The notes under the pieces are model-generated. The model was given only the letters and a program-made list of their open reading frames with translations. It was not told where the DNA came from and did no database searches. Position numbers and translations under genes: made by a program. Shown piece by piece: positions 52,770 to 60,234 of a DNA stretch of 64,000 bases. The DNA is from Amycolatopsis roodepoortensis (lineage in GTDB: Bacteria; Actinomycetota; Actinomycetes; Mycobacteriales; Pseudonocardiaceae), in assembly GCF_014873915.1 (NCBI RefSeq), contig NZ_JADBEJ010000004.1, positions 1,302,001 to 1,366,000 of the forward strand, written 5' to 3'. Position 1 is the stretch's first letter, and the number at the start of each line of letters is the position of its first letter.

Positions 52770-53527
52770 TGGATCTCAACAGCGATTTGGGCGAGGGTTT
52801 CGGCGCCTGGAAGATGGGCGACGACGACGCCATGCTCGACATCGTCACCAGCGCGAACGTCGCCTGCGGCTTCCACGCCGGCGACCCGTCGGTGATGCGG
52901 CGTGTCTGCGATCGCGCGGCGGAGCGAGGTGTCGTCATCGGCGCCCACGTCGCCTACCGCGATCTCGCCGGATTCGGGCGGCGGGCGATGGACGTCGCCC
53001 CCGCCGACCTCACCGACGACGTGCTCTACCAGATCGGCGCGCTGGAGGCGTTCGCCCGCGCGGCGGGCTCGCGGGTGCGATACGTCAAACCGCACGGGGC
53101 GTTGTACAACACGGCCGCGGTGGATCCGGATCAAGCGGCCGCGGTGGTCGAAGGGATCCGGCGGTTCCACCCCGGGCTCGCGCTGCTCTGCCCGCCGGGT
53201 TCGGAAATGGCCAAGCAGGCCGAAAAGGCCGGGCTCCCCGCGTACGCCGAGGCGTTCGCGGACCGCGCGTACACCTCCGAAGGCCTTCTGGTCTCGCGGA
53301 AACTGCCCGGCGCCGTGCTCCACGACGCCGGCGAGGTGGCCGCGCGGGCGGTGACGATGTCGACCACCGGCAAGGTCGTCTCCGCCGACGGGACCGAGCT
53401 GGCGCTCCAGCCGCATTCGCTGTGCGTGCACGGCGACACGCCCGGCGCCGTCGAGCTGGCGCGCCGGATCCGCGCGGGGCTCGACGCCTCCGGTGTCCAC
53501 ATCGGACCCTTCATCGAGGCCGCCTGA
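52769..53527 (+). CDS. pxpA: 5-Oxoprolinase subunit PxpA
   Basis: LamB/YcsF protein of 252 residues, subunit A of the ATP-dependent 5-oxoprolinase PxpABC that opens 5-oxoproline to glutamate. Signatures are [12 protein letters not shown] at the start, SANVACGFHAGDP, GAHVAYRDLAGFGRR and RYVKPHGALYN. The gene is joined to its neighbours by overlaps of one base on each side (TGATG), in the standard order A-B-C, with no gaps. Confidence 0.96.
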   Translation: MDLNSDLGEGFGAWKMGDDDAMLDIVTSANVACGFHAGDPSVMRRVCDRAAERGVVIGAHVAYRDLAGFGRRAMDVAPADLTDDVLYQIGALEAFARAAGSRVRYVKPHGALYNTAAVDPDQAAAVVEGIRRFHPGLALLCPPGSEMAKQAEKAGLPAYAEAFADRAYTSEGLLVSRKLPGAVLHDAGEVAARAVTMSTTGKVVSADGTELALQPHSLCVHGDTPGAVELARRIRAGLDASGVHIGPFIEAA

Positions 53528-54132
53528 TGCGAGTGCTGCCCTATGGGGCGCGTGCGGCCATGGTCGACTTCGACGATCCGTCGGAGGTGCTCGGGCTGCA
53601 CGCGTCACTGGAGCAGGACCCGCCGGACGGCGTCGTCGAACTGGTCCCCGCCGCGCGGACCCTGCTCATCCGGTTCGACCCCGGCCGGACCCACCACGAC
53701 CGGCTCGCCGAGGACGTGCTCCATCGGTCCACAGTGGACATCGAGCCGCGCGAGACCGCCGAGATCATCGTGCCGGTGCACTACGACGGCCCGGACCTCG
53801 CCGACGTCGCGGCCGCCGCCGGTATGTCGGCGGAAGCCGTCGTCCGGCGGCACGAGGACGGCACCTACGTCTCGGCGTTCTGCGGTTTCGCTCCCGGTTT
53901 CGCCTACCTGACCGGCCTCGACCCGGCGCTGCACCTGCCGCGCCGGACGAGCCCGCGCACGCGGGTGCCCGCCGGGTCGGTCGCGATCGCGGGCGAGTAC
54001 ACGGCGGTGTACCCGAACGCCTCCCCCGGCGGCTGGCAGCTCATCGGGCGGACCTCGCTGCCGGTGTGGGACGTCGAGCGGGAGCCGCCGAACCTGCTGG
54101 CGCCCGGTACCCGGATCCGGTTCACTTCATGA
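53527..54132 (+). CDS. pxpB: 5-Oxoprolinase subunit PxpB (KipI-like)
   Basis: Protein of 201 residues, allophanate-hydrolase subunit-1/KipI fold. Seen are the N-terminal strand VLPYGARAAMVDF, VPVHYDGPDLADVA, and FCGFAPGFAYLTGLDPALHLPRRTSPRTRVPAGSVAIAGEYTAVYPNASPGGWQLIGRT, the most conserved block. It forms the PxpBC half of 5-oxoprolinase. The start overlaps pxpA by one base and the stop overlaps pxpC by four. Confidence 0.95.
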   Translation: MRVLPYGARAAMVDFDDPSEVLGLHASLEQDPPDGVVELVPAARTLLIRFDPGRTHHDRLAEDVLHRSTVDIEPRETAEIIVPVHYDGPDLADVAAAAGMSAEAVVRRHEDGTYVSAFCGFAPGFAYLTGLDPALHLPRRTSPRTRVPAGSVAIAGEYTAVYPNASPGGWQLIGRTSLPVWDVEREPPNLLAPGTRIRFTS

Positions 54133-55052
54133 CCGCGAAGATCGAAGTGGTCCGGCCCGGGGTCTTCGCCACCGTGCAGGATCTCGGACGGCCGGGCCTG
54201 GCCGCGATCGGCGTCGGCCGGTCCGGCGCCGCCGACCGCGGTTCGCTGCGGCTGGCGAACAGGCTGGTCGGGAACCCCGAGAGCCACGCGGCCCTGGAGT
54301 GCGTTCTCGGCGGCCTCGTCCTGCGGTTCTCCGCTCCCGCGACCGTCGCCGTCACCGGCGCGCCCTGCTCGATCACCGCCGGTGGGCGGGCTTTCGGCCC
54401 CTGCTCGCCGATTTTCGTGCGGGCGGGCGACGAACTCGTTCTCGGGATGGCTTCTCACGGTTTGCGTTGCTATGTCGCCGTGCGCGGCGGCGTCGACGTC
54501 CCGCCGGTGCTGGGCGCACGGGCGACCGACACCCTCGGCAAACTCGGCCCGCCCGCGCTTTCGGCGGGGATGGCCTTGCCGGTGGGGCAGGAGGTACTGG
54601 CCCATCCCGGGGTGGATCTCGCTCCTCTTCCTTCTTTGCCAGAGGAACCGGTTCTGCGGGTCACTCCAGGGCCTCGGGTTTCGTGGTTCGTTCCCGGCGC
54701 ACTGTCCACTTTGGTCTCTTCCGGTTATGTCGCCACGGCCGACGTCGATCGGGTGGGTGTGCGGCTCGATGGCCCTGCGCTGTCGCGGGCGCGTGGTGGC
54801 GAGCTGCCGCCCGAGGCCGCCGTGCCGGGCGCGTTGCAGGTTCCTCCTTCGGGGCAGCCGATCCTGTTCCTGGCCGACCACCCGGTGACCGGGGGCTACC
54901 CGGTGATCGCGGTGGTGGAGGAGGCGGATCTGGACCTGGCCGCGCAGGTGCGGCCCGGGCAGCGGGTGCGGTTCCGCTCGCTTGAGAGACCGGCCACCTG
55001 GCTCGCATTTAGCCAGCTGAGTGCATGTTCACCGGGTCGGCCTAGGCCCTGA
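54129..55052 (+). CDS. pxpC: 5-Oxoprolinase subunit PxpC (KipA-like), altered C-terminus
   Basis: Protein of 307 residues, allophanate-hydrolase subunit-2/KipA family: IEVVRPGVFATVQDLGRPG at the start, then GRSGAADRGSLRLANRLVGN and DHPVTGGYPVIAVVEEADLDLAAQVRPGQRVRF near the end, where such proteins usually stop. Here 24 further residues follow (RSLERPATWLAFSQLSACSP..). The next 176 bases repeat this end; the repeat has one extra A and reads RVRFQLA and stop. The tail is therefore best explained by a one-base loss in the upstream copy of a tandem duplication. The catalytic core is intact, so activity is probably kept. Confidence 0.93.
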   Translation: MTAKIEVVRPGVFATVQDLGRPGLAAIGVGRSGAADRGSLRLANRLVGNPESHAALECVLGGLVLRFSAPATVAVTGAPCSITAGGRAFGPCSPIFVRAGDELVLGMASHGLRCYVAVRGGVDVPPVLGARATDTLGKLGPPALSAGMALPVGQEVLAHPGVDLAPLPSLPEEPVLRVTPGPRVSWFVPGALSTLVSSGYVATADVDRVGVRLDGPALSRARGGELPPEAAVPGALQVPPSGQPILFLADHPVTGGYPVIAVVEEADLDLAAQVRPGQRVRFRSLERPATWLAFSQLSACSPGRPRP

Positions 55053-55245
55053 GGTGCATGGTGTTGCGCCTCGGCGTCCCGGCGGGGGTAGGCGAGCGGG
55101 GCGAACTGGACCTGGCCGCGCAGGTGCGGCCCGGGCAGCGGGTGCGGTTCCAGCTCGCTTGAGAGACCGGCCACCTGGCTCGCATTTAGCCAGCTGAGTG
55201 CATGTTCACCGGGTCGGCCTAGGCCCTGAGGTGCATGGTGTTGCG
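54930..55245. repeat. Tandem duplication of the pxpC/HNH gene junction
   Basis: The segment 54930-55068 is repeated at 55106-55245 with an offset of 176-177 bases and near identity. Each copy holds the 3' end of pxpC, a CTGGCT-N7-AGCCAG hairpin and the 3' end of the convergent HNH gene (codons for RNTMHLRA). The bases 55069-55105 between the copies are a diverged version of the HNH coding end. One indel (GGTTCC-GCTC versus GGTTCCAGCTC) distinguishes the copies and shifts the pxpC reading frame. Confidence 0.9.
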
Positions 55246-56475
55246 TCTTGGTGTGCCGGTGGGGTCGAGGTAGGCGGGCGGGGTGAATTCGGGCAGTCCG
55301 TCTTGGGCGATCTGGACTTTCCATTCGCTGTGGTGGATCAATCGGTGGTGTTTGGTGCAGAGCAGGACGAGGTTGTCGATCTTTGTTTCGCCGTGGTGTC
55401 GCCAGAAAACGATGTGATGGGCGGTGCAGCGGGGTACGGGCATGTCGCAGCCGGGGAAGGCGCAGCCACCGTCGCGGATCGTCAACGCGTACTTCTGCGC
55501 TAGCGACACGGTGCGTTTCGACCGGCCGATGTCGAGGGGTTCTCCGGCGGTGCCGAGGACGCCGGGGCGGACGCGGGCGTCGCAGGCGAGGATGCGGGCG
55601 TCGGTGGCGCTGATCGGCCCGACCAAATCCAAATGTGCTTCGCCGATGTCCCGGATCAGGTCCTCGTAGGACATGGTGACGAGGATGTGGGTGGCTTCGC
55701 CGGCTTGGCCGGGGAGGTTGCGGCTGGTGGTCTTCAGCCGCACGTAGTCGGTGAAAGCGTCGCCGTAGCGTTCGTCTTGGCTGCGGGAGTCCCGCACTCC
55801 GTCGATGGCCTTATGAGGCTTGGCCATGGGGTCTAGGTCGGATTTCAGGCGGGCGTAGGTTTCCAGGTCGAGGGTGCCTTTCAACCCGAGGGTGCCGTCG
55901 CGGTGTCTGACGAACCGCAGCTCCGGCCGGGTGTCTTTGGGGTCTTCGTTGCGGGGTTCTTTGCCGTCGGGGTCGAGTTCGTCGAGCAGGCGGCGTCCGG
56001 CGCGGGCGATCTGCCGAGGCCCCGCCCGACGCGCCAGCTCGACCAGGATCGCCTCCCCGGCCCGCACGTCCTCCTCGGGCACGCTGGACGGGATCCGCGC
56101 GAGGGTGCGGATGATGGCGTCGATCTGCGAACCCCCGATCGCGCCCTCCGCGGCGGCCTGGGCCGTCAACGGTGCCAGTGGCGGTTCGGGATCTCCGCCG
56201 ATGGCGGGGCCGGGATGCAGCGCCAGGACGCGGTCGGCGCGGGCACTGGCTTCCTTGTCCGTCACTAGGAAGTCCTCGAAAATCAGTGCCGCCAACGTCG
56301 AATGCCCGCTACACCCACGCACCCCGCGGGAATTGATTTCCGCCAGGATCGCGTTCTGCTCGGCATCCGCCTGACGCTTCAGGATTTCGAGTTCTTGTTT
56401 GCGGGCGTGCAGCGTGGCGGTGTCGACGCGCCACCATTCGGTGGGCGTCTCTGGGGGTGCATCGTTGCTGGCCAC
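55219..56475 (-). CDS. DUF222-HNH endonuclease (13E12 family), copy 2
   Basis: Protein of 418 residues with an N-terminal coiled-coil helix (HARKQELEILKRQADAEQNAILAEINSRG), a DUF222 middle region and a C-terminal HNH domain (RDGGCAFPGCDMPVPRC, TAHHIVFWRHHGE, NLVLLCTKHHRLIH) with intact Cys and His residues. It is only distantly similar to the copy at 21742. It is convergent with pxpC; its last codons lie in the second copy of the tandem duplication and a remnant of its end lies in the first. No terminal repeats or transposase accompany it. Confidence 0.9.
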   Translation of the reverse strand: MASNDAPPETPTEWWRVDTATLHARKQELEILKRQADAEQNAILAEINSRGVRGCSGHSTLAALIFEDFLVTDKEASARADRVLALHPGPAIGGDPEPPLAPLTAQAAAEGAIGGSQIDAIIRTLARIPSSVPEEDVRAGEAILVELARRAGPRQIARAGRRLLDELDPDGKEPRNEDPKDTRPELRFVRHRDGTLGLKGTLDLETYARLKSDLDPMAKPHKAIDGVRDSRSQDERYGDAFTDYVRLKTTSRNLPGQAGEATHILVTMSYEDLIRDIGEAHLDLVGPISATDARILACDARVRPGVLGTAGEPLDIGRSKRTVSLAQKYALTIRDGGCAFPGCDMPVPRCTAHHIVFWRHHGETKIDNLVLLCTKHHRLIHHSEWKVQIAQDGLPEFTPPAYLDPTGTPRRNTMHLRA

Positions 56476-56563
56476 GACACCGACATTACTTCGAATCGAA
56501 CACTTGCGCTAGCCCAAATAGCCCAATGCGAATATTGCCGAAAAATGGCGACGGCGAAGATTC

Positions 56564-56588
56564 CTTAAAGCCGCGAAGCGCCTTTAAG
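56564..56588 (-). terminator. Hairpin behind alkB, candidate terminator
   Basis: CTTAAAG and CTTTAAG are perfect inverted copies around an 11-base centre in which CGC and GCG can also pair (CTTAAAG-C-CGC-GAA-GCG-C-CTTTAAG). It starts 15 bases beyond the alkB stop on the minus strand. There is no clear T tract, so termination is a guess from position and stem strength. Confidence 0.5.
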
Positions 56589-56602
56589 CTCGCGAAGGTC
56601 GC

Positions 56603-57232
56603 TTAATCACTCTCAAGTCCCGAAACCCGCAAAGTGATGTTCAATCGCCCCACGAGCCCCAGCTCCGGATCGGCCGTCCCCGGCAAGATCCGAGGCACCC
56701 CGTGGAAGGCCAGCCGCGACTCCCCGCCGAACACGAACAGATCCCCCGACCGCAGATCCACATCCGTGTACGGCCGCCCACGATCGACCGTGTTCCCGAA
56801 CCGGAAGACGCAGGCGTCCCCCAGGCTCAGCGACACGACAGGCTCCAGCGAAGCCTCGTCCTTGTCCTGATGCAGCCCCATTTTGGCGGCGGAGTCGTAG
56901 AAGTTCACCAGCGCGATGTCCGGCTCGTACTCCGACGAGCCGTAAGCGGTCGAAACCGCCCGCCGCCCGAGATCGCCCAGCCACGAAGGGAACGGCAGGA
57001 CCGGGGAGCCGTCCGCGGTCACCTTCGAGTACCGGTACGGGTGCCAGTGCCAGCCGAGGCAGACCGTCCGCACCGACATGACGCCACCATTGGGCAACCG
57101 CGTCCGCCGGTAGCCACGCCAACCTCGGCACGCCTCGACCAGACGGCGTTGTTCGTCGAGGTCGAGCCAGTCGGGAACATGCACCGCACCGGGTGCGACT
57201 TCGGTCCGCGGGCGAGGGATCAGCGCGTCCAC
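56603..57232 (-). CDS. alkB: AlkB-type 2-oxoglutarate/Fe(II) dioxygenase
   Basis: The GTG at 57232 gives 209 residues; the frame is open further upstream but the family begins here. It is a DNA/RNA demethylase: the iron ligands are His and Asp in LHQDKDE and the distal His in LAFHGV, and the 2-oxoglutarate-binding RxNxTxR appears as RLNITLR at the C-terminus. NFYDSAAKMGLHQD is the most typical stretch. It removes alkyl groups from damaged bases in oxidative demethylation. The gene stands alone. Confidence 0.93.
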   Translation of the reverse strand: MDALIPRPRTEVAPGAVHVPDWLDLDEQRRLVEACRGWRGYRRTRLPNGGVMSVRTVCLGWHWHPYRYSKVTADGSPVLPFPSWLGDLGRRAVSTAYGSSEYEPDIALVNFYDSAAKMGLHQDKDEASLEPVVSLSLGDACVFRFGNTVDRGRPYTDVDLRSGDLFVFGGESRLAFHGVPRILPGTADPELGLVGRLNITLRVSGLESD

Positions 57233-57443
57233 GCGTCGAGTTTGCCAGGACACGCGCCGATGATCCGGTGGCCCCGTACCAGGACACCCGCCGCGGCGAG
57301 CCAGAGCAGCACGGACCGGCCGAACCGGGGCCGGGACGGGGCATCCATGACTGTCACGGTCAAGCAAGCTGCCACAAACCGCCGGAAGAAGCCACCTTTC
57401 GGACTACTCCGATCGGCCGGTTGACCGCAGTGCGTTCACCCGG

Positions 57444-58502
57444 TCACCGTGCGAATTCGACCACCGTCACCCCGGCCCGCGCGGGCACCGGGTCGTTCAT
57501 CGCCGCGAGAACGGCGGGGACGTCGTCGAGGCCGACGCGGTCGCCGATCATGCCTTCGAGGTCGATCCCTGCCGTTTCCACCACCCGCAGCATCTCGGGG
57601 TACTCGTGTGCTTGCAGCCCGTGGATGCCGACGATCTCCAGCTCCCCGCCGATCACCCGGTGCATCGGGATCGGCGCGACGCCCTGCGCGGGCGGCATCA
57701 GCCCGGCTTGGACGTGCCGTCCCCGCTTCCGGAGGCTGCCGATCGAGGCGGCGCAGGTGGTCGGCGAGCCGAGGCAGTCGAGCGACACGTGCGCGCCGCC
57801 GCCGGTCAGCTCGCGGACGTGAGCCGCGACGGCTTCATGGCCTTCGAACGCGGACGGGTCGACGACCGAAGAAGCTCCCATTCGCGTCGCCAGTGCCCTG
57901 GCCTGCGGAGACGGGTCGACGGCGACGACCGACGCGCCGGCCGCGACGGCCAGCAGGATCGCCGAGACACCGACACCACCACAGCCGTACACCGCGACCT
58001 GCTGCCCCGGCCGGACCCCGCCCTGGCGCAGCACGGCCCGGAACGCCGTCCCGAACCGGCAGCCCAGAGCCGCCGCTTCGGCAGCCGACAGCGAGTCCGG
58101 AAGGGCCACGAGGTTGACCTCGGCGTTTTCGATCGCGACGTACTCGGCGAACGAGCCCCAGTGGGTCGCGCCCGGCTGGAACTCGCGGTCGCAGATCTGC
58201 TGGTCACCGGCCGCGCACTGGGCGCAGGCGCCGCAGGCGCAGACGAACGGCACCGTCACCCGGTCGCCCGCCGACCAGCCGCGCACGCCCTCGCCGAGCG
58301 ACGCGATCCGGCCGGCGAGTTCGTGCCCTGCGACGTGCGGCAGCTTCACCGACGTGTCGTGCCCCTGCCAGGAGTGCCAGTCACTGCGGCACACCCCGGT
58401 CGCCTCGACGGCGATCACCACCCCGCCCGGCGGCGCGACCGGATCCGGCACCTCGCGTACCTCGGGCAGCACCCCGAACTCCTCGAAGACGACCGCCCGC
58501 AC
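57444..58502 (-). CDS. Zinc-dependent alcohol dehydrogenase
   Basis: MDR-superfamily enzyme of 352 residues. The catalytic zinc region is GVCRSDWHSWQG and GHELAGRIASLGEGV; the structural-zinc lobe is CACGACAQCAAGDQQICD. The cofactor domain has GCGGVGVSAI near 172 and an acidic residue at the end of the second strand (AVDPSP), favouring NAD(H). The third catalytic Cys/Asp position reads GCRFGTAFRA, as in several actinobacterial members. The substrate is an alcohol or aldehyde that cannot be deduced here. The HTH gene upstream is ten bases away in the same direction. Confidence 0.92.
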   Translation of the reverse strand: MRAVVFEEFGVLPEVREVPDPVAPPGGVVIAVEATGVCRSDWHSWQGHDTSVKLPHVAGHELAGRIASLGEGVRGWSAGDRVTVPFVCACGACAQCAAGDQQICDREFQPGATHWGSFAEYVAIENAEVNLVALPDSLSAAEAAALGCRFGTAFRAVLRQGGVRPGQQVAVYGCGGVGVSAILLAVAAGASVVAVDPSPQARALATRMGASSVVDPSAFEGHEAVAAHVRELTGGGAHVSLDCLGSPTTCAASIGSLRKRGRHVQAGLMPPAQGVAPIPMHRVIGGELEIVGIHGLQAHEYPEMLRVVETAGIDLEGMIGDRVGLDDVPAVLAAMNDPVPARAGVTVVEFAR

Positions 58503-58511
58503 TCGCGCTCC

Positions 58512-58886
58512 TCAAGTGTCCCGGTTTCTCGGCATGACCATGCCCTCGCCGGGCACCGTACACCGGGCCGCCCGCCCTCGCGGCGGTCCCAGAAGCCGCG
58601 ACAGGGACTCCGGCGGAACCCCGAGCACCTCCTCGAGATTCTTCAGCACCAGCAGGGATTCCGGCCGTTCCGGACGGCACCGGCCGGACTGCCAGTGGCT
58701 CAGCGTCGCGAGACTGACCGAGCACCCCCGCCCCCTGAGCCGGTACCGGATCCGATCGAGACCGAGGCCCCGCGCCCTGATCGCCGCCCTGAGGGCGTCC
58801 GCGAACGGCCCCGTCTCCAGCAGCCGCCTGAGTTCACGTCCTTCCGCCACCCCCCGGTCGATGGTGTGTGTCCGCTGACCGGTCAT
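58512..58886 (-). CDS. Short XRE-like helix-turn-helix protein
   Basis: The ATG at 58886 has GAAGG eight bases upstream; the frame is open to 58916. The product of 124 residues consists almost wholly of a DNA-binding region: FADALRAAIRARGLGLDRIRYRLRGRGCSVSLATLSHWQSGRCRPERPESLLVLKNLEEVLGVPPESLSRLL. I know this pattern from the N-terminus of much longer (about 330-residue) actinobacterial regulators, which continue after this point. Here the chain stops soon after RLLGPPRG, so it is a naturally short form or a truncated one. It sits upstream of the alcohol dehydrogenase gene and may regulate it. Confidence 0.75.
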   Translation of the reverse strand: MTGQRTHTIDRGVAEGRELRRLLETGPFADALRAAIRARGLGLDRIRYRLRGRGCSVSLATLSHWQSGRCRPERPESLLVLKNLEEVLGVPPESLSRLLGPPRGRAARCTVPGEGMVMPRNRDT

Positions 58887-59060
58887 CTTCATCGCCTTCG
58901 TACGCTCGCTAGCCACCCGGAATAGCGCAGCCTAGGCGCGGGATCACATGATCGGAAGGGTCTTCGATCACCTATCGGCGCGGCAGGCGGGTGACGTAAT
59001 TATGCAGAGACGTAGGGAAAATTCCCACCCCGCCCGATACCGGTCCACAGTGGACATGGT

Positions 59061-59744
59061 TCAGCGCAGCGCGACCGACAGCGCCTGCGCGATCTCCTTG
59101 CCGATGGCGTGGGTCGCCGCGTCCGGCGGCGAGCCGACCTTGACCACCATCGGGCCGCCGAACGGCTGGCGCTCGACCACCTCGATCCGCTCGCCGAGGC
59201 CGATGGAGTGCTCGGTGAGGTAGCGCAGGAGTTCCGGATCGGTGTCCCAGACGCGGACGATCTCGCCGACCGCGCCGGGCGGGAGGTCGTCGAGGATGCG
59301 CATCGGCATCTCCTCGACGCTGCCGTCGGGCGCGGGGATGGGGTCGCCGTGCGGGTCTCGCACCGGGTTGCCGAGCTTCGCGGCGATCCGTTCGACGAGC
59401 CTGTCCGAAACCGCGTGTTCGAGCGCATCGGCCTCGGCGTGGACCTCGTCCCAGGTGTAGCCGAGTTCGGACACCAGGTAGGTCTCGATCAGCCGGTGGC
59501 GGCGGAGCACGGAGCGGGCGAGCAGCCTGCCGTCGGTGGTCAGCTCGATCCCCCGGTACGGGACGTGCGCGACCAGCCCGAGCTGGGACAGCTTGGTGAC
59601 CATGCCGGACGCCGAGGACGGGCTTACCTCGAGCCGTCCGGCCAGCGACGTGTTGGTGACGGCCTCACCGCGTTCCACCAGCCCGTAGATCACCCGGACG
59701 TAGTCCTCCACGGACGACGACCTGCGGCTTGCCCCTTCACCCAT
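59061..59744 (-). CDS. DtxR-family metal-dependent regulator (SirR/MntR type)
   Basis: Metalloregulator of 227 residues. The winged helix (SSSVEDYVRVIYGLVERGEAVTNTSLAGRLEVSPSSASGMVTKL) is followed by the metal-binding and dimerisation domain (HRLIETYLVSELGYTWDEVHAEADALEHAVSDRLVERIAAKLGNP) and a C-terminal SH3-like FeoA domain (LDDLPPGAVGEIVRVWD). Length and sequence resemble M. tuberculosis SirR/MntR, which represses manganese uptake. A GTCC-N5-GGAC palindrome lies immediately behind the stop (59043-59055). No metal transporter gene is adjacent. Confidence 0.9.
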   Translation of the reverse strand: MGEGASRRSSSVEDYVRVIYGLVERGEAVTNTSLAGRLEVSPSSASGMVTKLSQLGLVAHVPYRGIELTTDGRLLARSVLRRHRLIETYLVSELGYTWDEVHAEADALEHAVSDRLVERIAAKLGNPVRDPHGDPIPAPDGSVEEMPMRILDDLPPGAVGEIVRVWDTDPELLRYLTEHSIGLGERIEVVERQPFGGPMVVKVGSPPDAATHAIGKEIAQALSVALR

Positions 59745-59779
59745 GCGTGCGAGTTTACGTCTTGCCGCTCGGCCGCGGC

Positions 59780-60229
59780 TCACCCAGCGTGCGGTCGCCA
59801 GCGGTACCGGATCCAGCCGGGGACGGGGTCGGCGCCGAGCTGGGCGTAGAACGCCTCGCCCTTCTCGTTGCCCTCCTGCATGTCCCATTCGACCCGGCCG
59901 GGCGACCGCGCGGCCAGTTCGTCGAGCAGCTCCCGCCCGAGGCCGAACCGGCGGTGTTCCGGGCGCACGAAGAGGTCGTCGAGCCAGATCCCCGGCCGGG
60001 CCTCCCAGGTGGAGAAGTTCCAGCTGCAGAAGGCGAACCCCGCGACCTTGCCCGGTTCACCCGGAGGGGTGGCCAGCAGCACCCAGGCCTTCGGATCGGG
60101 CCCGAAGAGGAACCCGGCCATCTCCTGCCTGTCGAGCTTCAGATCGTGTTTGTCCTCGTAGACCGCGTGCTCCTCGATGAGCGCGCAGATCTCCTCGATG
60201 TCGTCCGCGACCGCGTCCCGCACCGGCAT
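59780..60229 (-). CDS. GNAT-family N-acetyltransferase
   Basis: Acetyltransferase of 149 residues from the ATG at 60229. The order of elements is typical: N-terminal VRDAVADDIEEICALIEEHAVYE, the central strand GIWLDDLFVRPEHRR, the acetyl-CoA loop RRFGLGRELLDEL and a C-terminal FYAQLGADPVPGWIRYRW. The resemblance is to diamine/spermidine acetyltransferases (SSAT-like, with FYAQLGA). It starts five bases after the stop of the amidohydrolase gene, so they form a transcription unit. Confidence 0.9.
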   Translation of the reverse strand: MPVRDAVADDIEEICALIEEHAVYEDKHDLKLDRQEMAGFLFGPDPKAWVLLATPPGEPGKVAGFAFCSWNFSTWEARPGIWLDDLFVRPEHRRFGLGRELLDELAARSPGRVEWDMQEGNEKGEAFYAQLGADPVPGWIRYRWRPHAG

Positions 60230-60234
60230 GGGTC

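Noticed and set aside
56471..56602. Insertion-sequence ends around the second HNH gene
   Set aside because: No matching terminal inverted repeats or target duplication were found; the inverted repeat at 56564 is better explained as a hairpin behind alkB.
57219..57350. 43-codon minus-strand frame upstream of alkB
   Set aside because: No ribosome-binding site and Arg-rich composition; it overlaps the alkB start. It could be a leader, but nothing supports it beyond being open.
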